From the NCBI GenBank assembly GCA_905478765.1, contig CAJQJY010000015.1, forward strand, positions 1 to 39,708: DNA of 39,708 nucleotides, in the 5' to 3' direction. The notes below the pieces were generated by a model. The model was not told the origin of the DNA and made no database searches. It saw only the letters and a program-made list of their open reading frames with translations. The position numbers and the translations under genes were made by a program. This stretch comes from an uncultured Flavobacteriales bacterium. GTDB taxonomy: Bacteria; Bacteroidota; Bacteroidia; Flavobacteriales; BACL11. Shown piece after piece: positions 16,255 through 27,964 of this stretch. The first letter of the stretch is position 1. Every line of letters begins with the position of its first letter.

Positions 16255-17959
16255 GAGCATGATGCACATTTATTCTGGCATCAATTATAGGTATAGAACA
16301 AGAAAAATGTTTATTTTTATTCTCAGAATGTAATCCATAAATATCGTTTGCAGGATCGGAACGTGTAAAAGTAACCCACAACCAATTAGAGAATTCCTCA
16401 CTTACAAAAGTAGAATCATCTACTAAAGTTATAAGTGCTATTCCTGCTACATTTTGTTTTTCTAAACTAGCAATCAAATCATTCATATCTCCTTTTCCTT
16501 CCAGCACTAAGTTTCCATTACTCACTAATTTAGGATTAGAAAATTCATTAGGTAAATCAATATTTGACAAAACAGCAACTAATTTTCTTTTCACCTCTCC
16601 TGCCGCAGCAACAACCACTTTTGAACCTTCATTCAGGCCATCCCCACTATAGTCCAAAGTATCAATTGTCGTTTTGGTTTGGAAATGCATATCTCTTTTC
16701 CAATTTACCCTTTCCAAAAAATGAGTGAAATATTCCTTCTCATCATTTACATTTGGTGCATTTTCTTCATCACAGATAAACACATACTTTGCTAAACTCA
16801 TTTGTCCTGTACCTAAAATATGATTAGCAATAGTTAATAATTCTTGTGGTTGTTTAGTTGGGTTGTAAGGAGTATATCTTTCACTTCCTACCGCTAATAA
16901 TAAAGGATGAACTCCTGCTTCATCTACTGCATTTACAGATTTCAACCCTGGAATTTCTTTCTCAATTGCCTTACCACTAATTTCATGTATCAATGCGCCA
17001 AATTGGGTATCCTCTTGTGGAGGGCGGCCCACAACTGTAAAAGGCCAAATGGCATTTTCTTTCGCATAAACTTTATGAACTTTTAAAACAGGAAAATCAT
17101 GTTTTAAACTATAATAACCTAAATGATCTCCAAAAGGGCCTTCTGTTTTAGTATCATTTTCATGAAGCTCTCCACAAATTACAAAATCTGAATCTGCAGA
17201 AATAGTATAACCATCTTTCTTAGAATATCTAAATCTTCTCTTTCCCAAAACCCCTGCAAAGGAAAGTTCACTCATTCCTTCAGGAAGTGGCATAACAGCC
17301 GCAAAAGTATGAGATGGTGGACCTCCAACAAAAATAGAAACTTTTAAAGGTTGCCCCTTTTTATTTGCCTTTTTCTGATGCACTCCAATCCCCCTATGTA
17401 TTTGATAATGCATACCTACTTCTTTGTTCTGCACATAATCGTTTCCAGAAAGTTGAATCCGATACATCCCTAAGTTAGAATTCATAATTCCAGGATTTTC
17501 AGGGTCTTCTGAATATACCTGAGGTAAAGTAATAAATGCACCTCCATCATTTTTCCAACATTTTATCTGTGGTAAATCTTCAATTTGAATTTCATTAAAG
17601 CCTTTAAACCTAACTTTTTTTGGGAGCGCATAAATTCCATTTAAAGCAGTGAAAATAGCTTTTGCTGGATTATTTAAAACAGAAATAGGATTAGTTTTTA
17701 TATCAATTAGATCTTTTACAATTTGCAAACTATCCCGGAATATAAATCTACTTCTTTCTAAAGTTCCAAACAAATTAGATACAGCAGAAAATTTACTTCC
17801 CTTTATATTTTTAAAAAAAATTGTCTTACCAGATTTTGCAAATTCATCTAAGTGAATAGAAGCCATATCCAAATCAGGATTTATCTCATCAGAAATTTTT
17901 AAAAGTTCCCCTTTTTTATCTATATCAGAAACACATTGTTTTAGAGATTTGTAAGCCAT
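16238..17959 (-). CDS. UbiD family decarboxylase
   Basis: About 573 residues from the preferred start MAYKSLKQCVSDIDKKGEL (17959). An upstream ATG at 17986 would add MASFFYFWH, which looks like read-back into the gltA terminator. UbiD enzymes use prenylated FMN to decarboxylate aromatic or unsaturated acids. Visible family blocks: YRIQLSGNDYVQNKEVGMHYQIHRGIGVH, KTEGPFGDHLGYYS and VVGRPPQEDTQFGALIHE (cofactor/active-site region). Proteins of this length are usually called menaquinone biosynthesis decarboxylase, but no quinone gene or ubiX is nearby, so the substrate is open. The gene is separated from gltA by a terminator and is convergent with the helicase gene. Confidence 0.88.
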   Translation of the reverse strand: MAYKSLKQCVSDIDKKGELLKISDEINPDLDMASIHLDEFAKSGKTIFFKNIKGSKFSAVSNLFGTLERSRFIFRDSLQIVKDLIDIKTNPISVLNNPAKAIFTALNGIYALPKKVRFKGFNEIQIEDLPQIKCWKNDGGAFITLPQVYSEDPENPGIMNSNLGMYRIQLSGNDYVQNKEVGMHYQIHRGIGVHQKKANKKGQPLKVSIFVGGPPSHTFAAVMPLPEGMSELSFAGVLGKRRFRYSKKDGYTISADSDFVICGELHENDTKTEGPFGDHLGYYSLKHDFPVLKVHKVYAKENAIWPFTVVGRPPQEDTQFGALIHEISGKAIEKEIPGLKSVNAVDEAGVHPLLLAVGSERYTPYNPTKQPQELLTIANHILGTGQMSLAKYVFICDEENAPNVNDEKEYFTHFLERVNWKRDMHFQTKTTIDTLDYSGDGLNEGSKVVVAAAGEVKRKLVAVLSNIDLPNEFSNPKLVSNGNLVLEGKGDMNDLIASLEKQNVAGIALITLVDDSTFVSEEFSNWLWVTFTRSDPANDIYGLHSENKNKHFSCSIPIIDARINVHHAPILER

Positions 17960-17972
17960 ATGCCAAAAATAA

Positions 17973-18000
17973 AAAAAGGAAGCCAAATGAATTCCTTTTT
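17973..18000 (-). terminator. Intrinsic terminator after gltA
   Basis: Read on the minus strand: a 9-bp stem AAAAAGGAA / TTCCTTTTT with a 10-base loop, followed by further T residues (TTATTTTTGG). It lies 18 bases beyond the gltA stop and 13 bases before the ubiD-type start, so it separates the two genes. Confidence 0.7.
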
Positions 18001-18018
18001 AAAAATATTAATCAAAAA

Positions 18019-19305
18019 CTATCTGTTTTCCATGTTTACATATGCTCTTTTAGTAGCACCAGTATAAACTTGTCTTGGTCTACCAATTGGCTCTCCATTT
18101 TCTCTCATTTCTTTCCATTGTGCAATCCAACCGGGTAGTCTTCCAATTGCAAACATTACAGTGAACATATCAGTAGGGATTCCTAAAGCTCTATAAATGA
18201 TACCTGAGTAAAAATCAACATTTGGGTACAATCCTCTTGCTTTGAAATACTCATCATTTAATGCAACTTTTTCTAATTCCATTGCAATATCTAATACAGG
18301 ATCACTAACTCCAAGTTCTTTTAAAACATCATCAGCAGCCTTCTTAATAATTGTTGCTCTTGGGTCAAAGTTTTTGTAAACTCTATGCCCGAATCCCATC
18401 AATCTAAAAGAATCTGATTTGTCTTTTGCTTTTGCAATATATTTACTTACATCTCCTCCATCTTCTTTAATTTCTTCTAGCATTTCAATCACTGCTTGAT
18501 TAGCACCACCATGTAGTGGTCCCCAAAGTGCTGCAATACCTGCTGACACTGAAGCATATAAACTAGCATGAGATGATCCTACTATTCTTACTGTTGATGC
18601 AGAACAATTTTGCTCATGATCAGCATGTAGAATAAGTAATTTATCAAGTGCTTTGGAAATTACAGGATTAACCCTATCATCATTTGTTGGTAATGAAAAC
18701 ATCATGTGCAAGAAATTTTCAGTATAGCTTAATCCATTTTGTGGATATACGATTGGCTGACGCATTCTATTCTTAAAACTCCAAGCTGCAAGAGTTGGAA
18801 GTTTTGCTAAGAAACGAATTATCGTTCCATTAATTTGCTCTTGTGATCTATTAGGGTCTAATGATTTGGGATAAAATGCCGTAAGAGCTGAAACTAAAGA
18901 TGATAACACACCCATTGGATGAGCTTTAGAAGGGTAACCATCCAAAATTGATTTTACATCCTCATGCACCAAGGTATGTTTATCTATATCATCTGTAAAC
19001 TTTGCTAATTCTTCTTGAGTTGGTAACTCTCCATAAATTAATAAAAATGAAACTTCTAAAAAAGAAGATTTTTCTGCTAATTCTTCAATTGAATACCCTC
19101 TATATCTTAAAATTCCTTCTTCACCATTTAAAAATGTAATTGCACTCTTGCAAGAACCAGTATTTTTAAATCCTCTATCTAAAGTTACTAAACCAGATTG
19201 CCCTCTCAACTTGCTTATATCTAGTGCATTTTCTTGTTCTGATCCTGTAACTACTGGAATTTCAAATACTTTCCCTTCATAATGTAACTCTGCTTTCTTT
19301 TCCAT
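18019..19305 (-). CDS. gltA: Citrate synthase
   Basis: 428 residues, the hexameric type II length. It condenses acetyl-CoA with oxaloacetate. The catalytic set lines up with E. coli almost number for number: His230 in LHADHEQNCS, His265 in GPLHGGANQ, His307 in GFGHRVYKN and Asp364 in PNVDFYSG. N-terminal beta-rich domain LHYEGKVFEIPVVTGSEQ is as in type II enzymes. It starts 8 bases after eno, so carA, eno and gltA form one run; a terminator follows the stop. Confidence 0.97.
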   Translation of the reverse strand: MEKKAELHYEGKVFEIPVVTGSEQENALDISKLRGQSGLVTLDRGFKNTGSCKSAITFLNGEEGILRYRGYSIEELAEKSSFLEVSFLLIYGELPTQEELAKFTDDIDKHTLVHEDVKSILDGYPSKAHPMGVLSSLVSALTAFYPKSLDPNRSQEQINGTIIRFLAKLPTLAAWSFKNRMRQPIVYPQNGLSYTENFLHMMFSLPTNDDRVNPVISKALDKLLILHADHEQNCSASTVRIVGSSHASLYASVSAGIAALWGPLHGGANQAVIEMLEEIKEDGGDVSKYIAKAKDKSDSFRLMGFGHRVYKNFDPRATIIKKAADDVLKELGVSDPVLDIAMELEKVALNDEYFKARGLYPNVDFYSGIIYRALGIPTDMFTVMFAIGRLPGWIAQWKEMRENGEPIGRPRQVYTGATKRAYVNMENR

Positions 19306-19313
19306 ATCTATTT

Positions 19314-21703
<2,390 letters not shown>

Positions 21704-21716
21704 TTAATTTATTTAT

Positions 21717-21748
21717 AAAAAAAGGATAAAACCTAAGCTTTACCCTTT
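21717..21748 (-). terminator. Intrinsic terminator after rplQ (end of the ribosomal-protein run)
   Basis: Read on the minus strand: a 10-bp stem AAAGGGTAAA / TTTATCCTTT (one G-U pair) with loop GCTTAGGT, continuing into four more T residues. It lies 28 bases after the rplQ stop and 13 bases before the carA ATG. The stem is AU-rich, so termination may be partial. Confidence 0.65.
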
Positions 21749-21776
21749 CATTAAATCTTAAAAAGAAGTTATATAA

Positions 21777-22439
21777 CTACTCTCCTTTTTCTTCTTTATT
21801 TTCAGAGTTATTCGCTTCAACTTTCGTTTCTTCATTTAATTCAGGAGAATCTTCTATAGCTGGTGTTTCTTCAACTACTTCCTCAACTTTAGCTTCAACT
21901 ACATCTTTATTAGCAGATGTTTCTTCAATAACCTCCTCAACTTTAGCTTCAACTGTATTTTCAGTAGTAGAAGTTTCTTCAACTACTACAGCTTCTTCAA
22001 TAGCATGCTCTACCTTTACAGCAACTTTTTTCTTAGTTCTTCTAGCTTTTTTACGCTTAGGTTTATCAGTAGTATAATCTTCATTATAATCAACCAATTC
22101 AATGAATGCCATTTGAGCATTATCTCCTAACCTGTTACTTATCTTTAAGATTCTAGTATATCCACCTGGTCTATCGGCAACTTTAGATGAAACATCACCA
22201 AATAATTCAGTAATAGCTTCTTTTTGTTTTAAGTAAGAAAAAACAGTTCTTCTTGAGTGAGTTGTATCATCCTTTGATTTAGTAATTAAAGGCTCAATAT
22301 AAACTCTTAATGCTTTAGCTTTTGCTAATGTAGTCTTAATTCTTTTGTGTTCAATTAATGAACAAGCCATATTAGCAAGCATAGCTTTTCTATGTGCTGA
22401 CTTTCTACTTAAGTGGTTAAATTTCTTTCCGTGTCTCAT
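21777..22439 (-). CDS. rplQ: 50S ribosomal protein L17 with long acidic repeat tail
   Basis: 220 residues; the conserved L17 core ([21 protein letters not shown] ... [12 protein letters not shown]) ends near residue 122. A basic stretch follows ([13 protein letters not shown], 127-138), then about 80 residues very rich in Glu, Val, Thr and Ala. The tail contains an 18-residue unit twice (163-180 and 181-198, [11 protein letters not shown]) and a looser copy before it. L17 sits near the peptide exit tunnel; the tail would hang free at the surface. Flavobacterial L17 proteins often carry extra C-termini, but this one nearly doubles the protein. Last gene of the alpha-operon part. Confidence 0.95.
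   Translation of the reverse strand: MRHGKKFNHLSRKSAHRKAMLANMACSLIEHKRIKTTLAKAKALRVYIEPLITKSKDDTTHSRRTVFSYLKQKEAITELFGDVSSKVADRPGGYTRILKISNRLGDNAQMAFIELVDYNEDYTTDKPKRKKARRTKKKVAVKVEHAIEEAVVVEETSTTENTVEAKVEEVIEETSANKDVVEAKVEEVVEETPAIEDSPELNEETKVEANNSENKEEKGE
21846..21953 (-). repeat. Duplicated 54-base unit in the rplQ tail
   Basis: Two adjacent in-frame 54-base units encode residues 163-180 and 181-198 of L17, each beginning VEAKVEEV and continuing with I/V and EET. Long stretches are near-identical at the DNA level (ctacttcctcaactttagcttc against taacctcctcaactttagctt), so the duplication is fairly recent. Confidence 0.75.
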
Positions 22440-22445
22440 TTTCTT

Positions 22446-23426
22446 CTAATCGTTTAAATTATACCTTACAGTGTCAAAACCGAAAGTTAATCCTTTATCC
22501 TCTATTAAATCTTCTAATTCTGAAAGTGACTTCTTACCAAAGTTCCTGAATTTTAACATATCAGATTTTTTGAAAGACACTAACTCACCTAATGTAAATA
22601 CTTCAGCAGTTTTTAAGCAATTTAACGCTCTTACTGACAAACCAAATTCAGTTAATTCAGTTTTTAATAACTGACGCATATGTAAAGTATCTTCATCAAA
22701 TTCTTCAACTTTATCTTCTTCTAAGCTAATCTTCTCATCAGAGAATAACATGAAGTGCTGAATTAATATTTTTGAAGCTTCCGTTAAAGCCTGTTTAGGA
22801 CTAATTGATCCATCAGTAGTAATGTTAAAGTTTAATTTTTCAAAATCAGTTTTTTGACCAACTCTGAAATTTTCAACATTATAATTTACATTCTTAATTG
22901 GAGTGAAAATTGAGTCAATTGCAATTGTGCCAACTGATGCTTCTTCATTTACATTTTCTTCAGCAGGAACATAACCCCTTCCTTTTGATATAGTAAACTC
23001 CATTTCAAACTTTACTTTTTTATCCAATTCACAAATTATTTGCTCAGGATTTAATACTTGAAAGTTTGACAAACTACTAGCAACATCAGAAGCATTTACA
23101 CTACCACTTTTACTTACAGATAGAGTAGCAGTTTCTGATTCAACAGAATCAATTTGCTGCTTAAATCTAACTTGCTTAAGGTTTAAGATGATTTCTGTTA
23201 CATCTTGCACTACACCTTCAATAGTAGTAAATTCATGCTCAATACCAGTTATTTTAATTGAAGTAATAGCAAAACCTTCTAAAGAAGATAATAAAACTCT
23301 TCTTAAAGCATTCCCTACTGTTAATCCATAACCTGGCTCTAACGGACGGAACTCAAAGTTACCTTGGTTAGCTGCTTCATTAAGCATTACTACCTCATCC
23401 GGCTTTTGAAAATCTAAGATTGGCAT
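22446..23426 (-). CDS. rpoA: DNA-directed RNA polymerase subunit alpha
   Basis: 326 residues (E. coli 329). The N-terminal domain dimerises and seeds the polymerase core ([23 protein letters not shown]). The C-terminal domain binds upstream DNA and activators; VRALNCLK and [14 protein letters not shown] preserve the residues equivalent to Arg265, Asn268, Cys269, Lys271 and the GKKS contact loop. Between them is a linker with acidic residues ([16 protein letters not shown]). Placed between rpsD and rplQ, the standard alpha-operon position. Confidence 0.98.
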   Translation of the reverse strand: MPILDFQKPDEVVMLNEAANQGNFEFRPLEPGYGLTVGNALRRVLLSSLEGFAITSIKITGIEHEFTTIEGVVQDVTEIILNLKQVRFKQQIDSVESETATLSVSKSGSVNASDVASSLSNFQVLNPEQIICELDKKVKFEMEFTISKGRGYVPAEENVNEEASVGTIAIDSIFTPIKNVNYNVENFRVGQKTDFEKLNFNITTDGSISPKQALTEASKILIQHFMLFSDEKISLEEDKVEEFDEDTLHMRQLLKTELTEFGLSVRALNCLKTAEVFTLGELVSFKKSDMLKFRNFGKKSLSELEDLIEDKGLTFGFDTVRYNLND

Positions 23427-23449
23427 ATTTTTTATTTTTTTAATTATTC

Positions 23450-24055
23450 TTATTTAGAGTACAATTCAACAATTAACTGCTCTTTAATGTTTTCAGGAAT
23501 CTGAATTCTTTCAGGTGCAGCAATAACTTTACCTAATTTAGTTTCAGAGTTAAACTCTAACCACTCCATTTGGCTTGGATTTGCAATCATTGAATTCGTA
23601 ATTGCTTCTAAAGATTTAGAACGCTCACGGACAGAGACAATATCACCTACTTTTAATGCATATGATGGAATGTTTACATTATTTCCATTTACAGTAATGT
23701 GCTTATGAGTAACTAACTGACGTGCAGCCCTTCTTGTAGGAGCAATACCTAATCTAAAAACTACATTATCCAAACGCATTTCGCACATTTGCAATAAATT
23801 CTCACCTGTTACACCTTTTCTTCTTAATGCTTCCTTAAATAAATTAGAAAATTGCTTTTCTAAAATACCATAAGTAAATTTAGCTTTTTGCTTTTCCATT
23901 AACTGCACACCATATTCCGATTGTTTACCTCTTCTTCTTTGGTTTCCGTGCTGTCCTGGACCATATGCTTTTTTAGCTAATGCCTTATCTGGTCCAAAAA
24001 TTGGTTCTCCAAATCTTCTTGCAATTCTTGATGTTGGGCCTATATATCTTGCCAT
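23450..24055 (-). CDS. rpsD: 30S ribosomal protein S4
   Basis: 201 residues. Primary 16S rRNA binder that helps start assembly of the small-subunit body and lines the mRNA entry. Start [21 protein letters not shown] and the S4 RNA-binding domain ([32 protein letters not shown]) are clear. There are no N-terminal zinc cysteines, so it is the zinc-free form. In enterobacteria S4 represses the alpha operon; no matching leader fold was looked for here. Confidence 0.97.
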   Translation of the reverse strand: MARYIGPTSRIARRFGEPIFGPDKALAKKAYGPGQHGNQRRRGKQSEYGVQLMEKQKAKFTYGILEKQFSNLFKEALRRKGVTGENLLQMCEMRLDNVVFRLGIAPTRRAARQLVTHKHITVNGNNVNIPSYALKVGDIVSVRERSKSLEAITNSMIANPSQMEWLEFNSETKLGKVIAAPERIQIPENIKEQLIVELYSK

Positions 24056-24078
24056 ATTTTCTTCTTAATATAAATTAA

Positions 24079-24459
24079 TTAAACTCTTCTCTTTTTCGGT
24101 GGACGACATCCATTATGTGGTAATGGAGTAACATCTACAATCTCAGTTACGATAATCCCAGAATTATGAATCGTTCTGATAGCAGACTCTCTACCTTGAC
24201 CTGGTCCTTTAACATAAACCTTAACTCTTTTAAGTCCTTTTTCCAAAGCTACTTTTGAGCAATCTTCTGCAGCCATTTGTGCAGCATAAGGAGTATTCTT
24301 TTTAGATCCTCTGAATCCCATTTTACCAGCAGATGACCAAGAAATTACTTGTCCGCCTTTATTTGTAAGTGAGATAATAATGTTGTTGAAACTAGCTTGT
24401 ATGTGCGCCTGTCCTTCAGCTTCAATTCTTACTTTATTCTTTTTTGTTGTTTTAGCCAT
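24079..24459 (-). CDS. rpsK: 30S ribosomal protein S11
   Basis: 126 residues. Platform protein next to the 3' end of 16S rRNA and the E site. Ends with the conserved [18 protein letters not shown], which carries the Asn-Gly site that isomerises to isoaspartate in E. coli. N-terminal [29 protein letters not shown] is typical. 8 bases after rpsM. Confidence 0.97.
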   Translation of the reverse strand: MAKTTKKNKVRIEAEGQAHIQASFNNIIISLTNKGGQVISWSSAGKMGFRGSKKNTPYAAQMAAEDCSKVALEKGLKRVKVYVKGPGQGRESAIRTIHNSGIIVTEIVDVTPLPHNGCRPPKKRRV

Positions 24460-24467
24460 GCTATAAA

Positions 24468-24845
24468 TTATTTAGTTGCTATTTTTTTGTTTGCAACTGT
24501 TTTTCTTTTCCCCTTTCTAGTTCTGGAGTTGTTTTTTGTTTTTTGACCTCTTAAAGGCAATCCCATTCTATGACGAATTCCTCTGTAACATCCAATATCC
24601 ATCAATCTTTTGATGTTCATTTTGGTTTCAGCTCTCAATTCTCCTTCAACAGTGTATTTATCTCCAATAATTGCTCTAATAGCATTAGCCTCATCATCAG
24701 ACCAATCCTGAACTTTTTTATCGTGTGACACCTTCGCTTCATCTAAAATTGCTACTGCAAAAGATGAACCAATTCCATACACATAAGTTAATCCAATAAC
24801 TCCTCTTTTGTTTTTTGGTAAATCAATACCTTTAATTCTTGCCAT
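24468..24845 (-). CDS. rpsM: 30S ribosomal protein S13
   Basis: 125 residues. Head protein that contacts P-site tRNA and forms bridges with L5. Start [60 protein letters not shown] at the basic tail. Two bases separate it from rpmJ. Confidence 0.97.
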   Translation of the reverse strand: MARIKGIDLPKNKRGVIGLTYVYGIGSSFAVAILDEAKVSHDKKVQDWSDDEANAIRAIIGDKYTVEGELRAETKMNIKRLMDIGCYRGIRHRMGLPLRGQKTKNNSRTRKGKRKTVANKKIATK

Positions 24846-24847
24846 TC

Positions 24848-24964
24848 TTAACCTTGTCTTTGTTTATATCTTGGGTTCTTCTTGTTAATTACATACACGC
24901 GACCTTTTCTCTTCACGATAATGCAATCTTCACTTCTCTTTTTTACTGATGCTCGTACTTTCAT
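24848..24964 (-). CDS. rpmJ: 50S ribosomal protein L36 (zinc-free variant)
   Basis: A 38-residue frame between rpsM and inf[15 protein letters not shown], then the basic middle and the universal end YKQRQG. It binds 23S rRNA late in assembly. The classical zinc ligands Cys11, Cys27 and His33 are replaced by Ser, Asn and Tyr; only Cys14 remains. This is therefore the zinc-independent form, as I recall for other Bacteroidota. The spc/alpha position (infA-rpmJ-rpsM) confirms identity. Confidence 0.95.
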   Translation of the reverse strand: MKVRASVKKRSEDCIIVKRKGRVYVINKKNPRYKQRQG

Positions 24965-24980
24965 TTTCTTATATATTTAA

Positions 24981-25196
24981 TTAGTACCTATAAGTTATTC
25001 TACCTTTTGTTAAATCATAAGGAGACATTTCCATTTTCACCTTATCTCCTGGCAACAATTTAATGTAAAACTTTCGCATTTTACCAGATATATGCGCAAC
25101 TACTTCATGCCCATTTTCTAATTCAACACGAAACATAGCATTTGACAATGCTTGTGTTATCGTTCCATCCAGCTCTATGTTAGCTTGTTTAGCCAT
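24981..25196 (-). CDS. infA: Translation initiation factor IF-1
   Basis: 71 residues, one S1-like OB fold ([46 protein letters not shown]), ending [11 protein letters not shown]. Blocks the A site during initiation and helps IF-2 and IF-3. Its ATG lies inside the last codons of map (AATGGCTAA, 8-base overlap), so translation of the two is probably coupled. Confidence 0.97.
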   Translation of the reverse strand: MAKQANIELDGTITQALSNAMFRVELENGHEVVAHISGKMRKFYIKLLPGDKVKMEMSPYDLTKGRITYRY

Positions 25197-25962
25197 TTAT
25201 CTTCTTTTCTATTTCATCAAAACTTGATAATATTTCTGCTTTCCCCTTTCGAACCACAATTGTGTGTTCAAAGTGTGCAGATGGTTTATTATCAATAGTT
25301 GTTATTGTCCACCCATCATTATGTTGCATTATCTTTCTTGTACCCATATTAATCATTGGCTCAATTGCTATTACTAATCCTTCTTGTAGTTTTGCTCCTC
25401 TCCCTCTTCTTCCGTAATTAGGTACCTCTGGCGATTCATGTAAACTTTTACCAACTCCATGTCCAACCAATTCTCTAACCACTCCATATCCAAAACTCTC
25501 AGCATACTTTTGAACTGCATAGCCGATATCTCCAATTCTGTTTCCTGAAATAGCCATCTCAATTCCTTTGTAAAGCGACTCTTTTGTAACTTTAAGTAAT
25601 TGTTTTGTTTCTGCATCTACATCACCAACCTCATAGGTAAAAGCAGAATCACCAAAATAGCCATTCATCACTACCCCACAATCAACCGATAAAATTTCGC
25701 CATCTTCAAGAACTCTATCGTTTGGGATACCATGCACCACCTGATCGTTTGGCGACATACATAATGTATTCGGGAAACCTCCATAGCCCTTAAAGGCTGG
25801 AACCCCTCCATTATCCCTGATAAACTCTTCAGCAATTGTATCTAATGCTAGGGTAGTTATCCCTGGTTTTATCAGCCCTGCTATCTCAGCATGGGTTTTT
25901 GCAACAAGTAAAGAACTATTTCTTATTAAATCTATCTCTTCTTCTGTTTTATAATAAATCAT
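25189..25962 (-). CDS. map: Methionine aminopeptidase, type I
   Basis: 257 residues. Removes the initiator methionine from new proteins with small second residues. The five metal ligands are visible in [22 protein letters not shown] (two Asp), [12 protein letters not shown] (His), [10 protein letters not shown] (Glu) and FEHTIVV (Glu). No N-terminal zinc-finger extension. It follows secY directly; the adk gene that often sits between secY and map in other bacteria is missing here. Confidence 0.97.
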   Translation of the reverse strand: MIYYKTEEEIDLIRNSSLLVAKTHAEIAGLIKPGITTLALDTIAEEFIRDNGGVPAFKGYGGFPNTLCMSPNDQVVHGIPNDRVLEDGEILSVDCGVVMNGYFGDSAFTYEVGDVDAETKQLLKVTKESLYKGIEMAISGNRIGDIGYAVQKYAESFGYGVVRELVGHGVGKSLHESPEVPNYGRRGRGAKLQEGLVIAIEPMINMGTRKIMQHNDGWTITTIDNKPSAHFEHTIVVRKGKAEILSSFDEIEKKING

Positions 25963-25975
25963 AATTAACTTATGA

Positions 25976-27313
25976 TTACATCATATTACCAGAAGACTTT
26001 CCTTTTATCCTTCCTGAATCCATTAATCCATCATAATGACGCATTAATAAATGACTCTCAATTTGTTGTAATGTATCCAACACTACACCTACTAAAATTA
26101 ATAATGAAGTTCCTCCATAAAACTGAGCAAACTGCATATTAATTCCTCCAGCCATTGCAAATGCTGGCAAAATTGCAACAGCACCTAAAAATAAAGATCC
26201 TGGCAATGTAATTCTTGACATCACTGCATCTAAATAATCAGCAGTAGCTCTACCAGGCTTAATACCTGGAATAAAACCACCATTCTTTTTCATATCATCA
26301 GCCATCTGATTTGGATTAACTGTCATTGCAGTATAGAAATATGTAAATAAAACAATCATTATAAAGAACATTAAATTATACCAGAATCCACCAAAATCAG
26401 TAAGTATTGCAGCCATTCCTTGTAAGCTTTCATTATCAGAAAAACCAACCAACGTGATAGGGACAAACATTATTGCTTGAGCAAAGATTATTGGCATTAC
26501 TCCGGCAGCATTTACCTTTAAAGGTATAAACTGACGAACTCCACCATATTGTTTGTTACCCACAACTCTCTTTGCGTACTGCACAGGAATTCTTCTTGTA
26601 CCCTGTACTAACAGGATAGTAACCATAATTACAATTAATAAAGCTAACATTTCAACCATGAAAATTACAAGACCACCACCAGTTGATCCTAATGCAGCAA
26701 CAAATTCTTGCATTAATGATTGTGGTAAACCAGCAATAATACCAATCATAATTAATAATGAAATTCCATTACCTACTCCTCTATCCGTAATTTTTTCACC
26801 CAACCACATTACAAACATAGTACCTGTTACTAAAATAATAATTGAAGACATCCAGAATGCTCCTGGAGCTAATAAAAATGCAGATTCAGGTAATGTTGCT
26901 TTCAAATTAGCAATATAACCAGGAGCTTGACCACCAGTGATTAAAATCGTTAAATATCTTGTAATATTGTTAATCTTTCTTCTTCCACTCTCTCCTTCTT
27001 TTTGTAATTTCTGGAAATAAGGAATAGCCATTCCTAATAACTGAATAACAATAGAAGCAGAGATATAAGGCATAATACCCAAAGCAAAAATAGAGGCTTG
27101 TGAGAATGCTCCACCAGTAAACATATTTAACAATCCTAATAAACCATCAGAAGTTTGATCTTGTAAAGCAGTAAGCTGTGAAGGATCAACACCAGGAATA
27201 ACAACAAAACAGCCTAATCTGTAAATGGCTAAAATACCTAATGTTGTTAAGATTCGATTTCTCAAATCCTCAATTACCCAAATATTTTTTATTGTTTCTA
27301 TTAATTTTTTCAT
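25976..27313 (-). CDS. secY: Protein translocase subunit SecY
   Basis: 445 residues with ten membrane helices. Forms the inner-membrane protein-conducting channel with SecE and SecG, and feeds the signal-peptide proteins and T9SS substrates seen in this window. Start LRNRILTTLGILAIYRLGCFVVIPGVDP, the plug-region segment GLLGLLNMFTGGAFSQASIFALGIMPYI and the cytosolic loop QGTRRIPVQYAKRVVGN are diagnostic. One base after rplO. Confidence 0.98.
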   Translation of the reverse strand: MKKLIETIKNIWVIEDLRNRILTTLGILAIYRLGCFVVIPGVDPSQLTALQDQTSDGLLGLLNMFTGGAFSQASIFALGIMPYISASIVIQLLGMAIPYFQKLQKEGESGRRKINNITRYLTILITGGQAPGYIANLKATLPESAFLLAPGAFWMSSIIILVTGTMFVMWLGEKITDRGVGNGISLLIMIGIIAGLPQSLMQEFVAALGSTGGGLVIFMVEMLALLIVIMVTILLVQGTRRIPVQYAKRVVGNKQYGGVRQFIPLKVNAAGVMPIIFAQAIMFVPITLVGFSDNESLQGMAAILTDFGGFWYNLMFFIMIVLFTYFYTAMTVNPNQMADDMKKNGGFIPGIKPGRATADYLDAVMSRITLPGSLFLGAVAILPAFAMAGGINMQFAQFYGGTSLLILVGVVLDTLQQIESHLLMRHYDGLMDSGRIKGKSSGNMM

Positions 27314-27314
27314 C

Positions 27315-27770
27315 TTACTTTTCTATAACAGTTGCAGTTCCGCCAGCTTTTTCAATTGATGCTTTAGCAGTAGCAGAAAATGCATTTGCAGTAATATCTA
27401 ACTTTGCAGTGAGCTCTCCTCTGCCTAAAATTTTCACTAAATCATTTTTCTGAACAAGACCATTATCCATCAAGTCTTTTTTAACAATAGTTCCACTCAA
27501 TTTTTTAGTATCAATTAAAGCCTGAATAGTATCTAAGTTTACACCATTATACTCTACTCTGTTAGGGTTTGTAAATCCAAACTTAGGAACTCTTCTTTGT
27601 AACGGTTGTTGTCCACCCTCGAATCCAATTTTCTTTGAATATCCAGAACGAGACTTTTGACCATTATGACCTCTTGTTGAAGTACCACCTTTCTTAGATC
27701 CTTCACCTCTACCTACTCTTTTACTACTTTTTATCGAACCTTTTGCAGGTTTTAAATTATGTAATTCCAT
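27315..27770 (-). CDS. rplO: 50S ribosomal protein L15
   Basis: 151 residues. Start MELHNLKPAKGSIKSSKRVGRGEGS, glycine-rich RNA-binding arm GGTSTRGHNGQKSRSGYSKKIGFEGGQ, and globular C-terminus ending ASIEKAGGTATVIEK. Late assembly protein of the large subunit. 8-base gap to rpmD. Confidence 0.97.
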   Translation of the reverse strand: MELHNLKPAKGSIKSSKRVGRGEGSKKGGTSTRGHNGQKSRSGYSKKIGFEGGQQPLQRRVPKFGFTNPNRVEYNGVNLDTIQALIDTKKLSGTIVKKDLMDNGLVQKNDLVKILGRGELTAKLDITANAFSATAKASIEKAGGTATVIEK

Positions 27771-27778
27771 ATCTGTTA

Positions 27779-27955
27779 TTATTCTACTACATTTACTAAA
27801 TGCGAAACTTTTTTAACCATTCCTAAAATTTGCGGAGTAGCATTATGTTCAACAATTGCATTCATTTTTCTTAACCCTAAAGCATCTAAAGTCAATTTTT
27901 GATCTTTCGGTCTTCCAATTCTACTTCTAACCTGCTTAATTTTAATCTTATCCAT
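27779..27955 (-). CDS. rpmD: 50S ribosomal protein L30
   Basis: 58 residues: MDKIKIKQVRSRIGRPKDQ, then LTLDALGLRKMNAIVEHNATPQ and ILGMVKKVSHLVNVVE. This is the short bacterial L30 with its RSRIGRP and ALGLRK motifs. It fills the gap between rpsE and rplO, its usual place in the spc operon. Confidence 0.95.
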   Translation of the reverse strand: MDKIKIKQVRSRIGRPKDQKLTLDALGLRKMNAIVEHNATPQILGMVKKVSHLVNVVE

Positions 27956-27964
27956 TCTGATTTA

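Noticed and set aside
17964..17971. TATTTTTG on the minus strand, an exact TAnnTTTG just before the UbiD-type gene
   Set aside because: It ends 5 bases before the ATG, so transcription would start at or inside the codon; it is also part of the terminator U-tract. Probably chance.
17960..17986. Nine-residue N-terminal extension (MASFFYFWH) of the UbiD-type protein
   Set aside because: It reads into the gltA terminator and does not look like the family start; MAYKSLKQC at 17959 is preferred.
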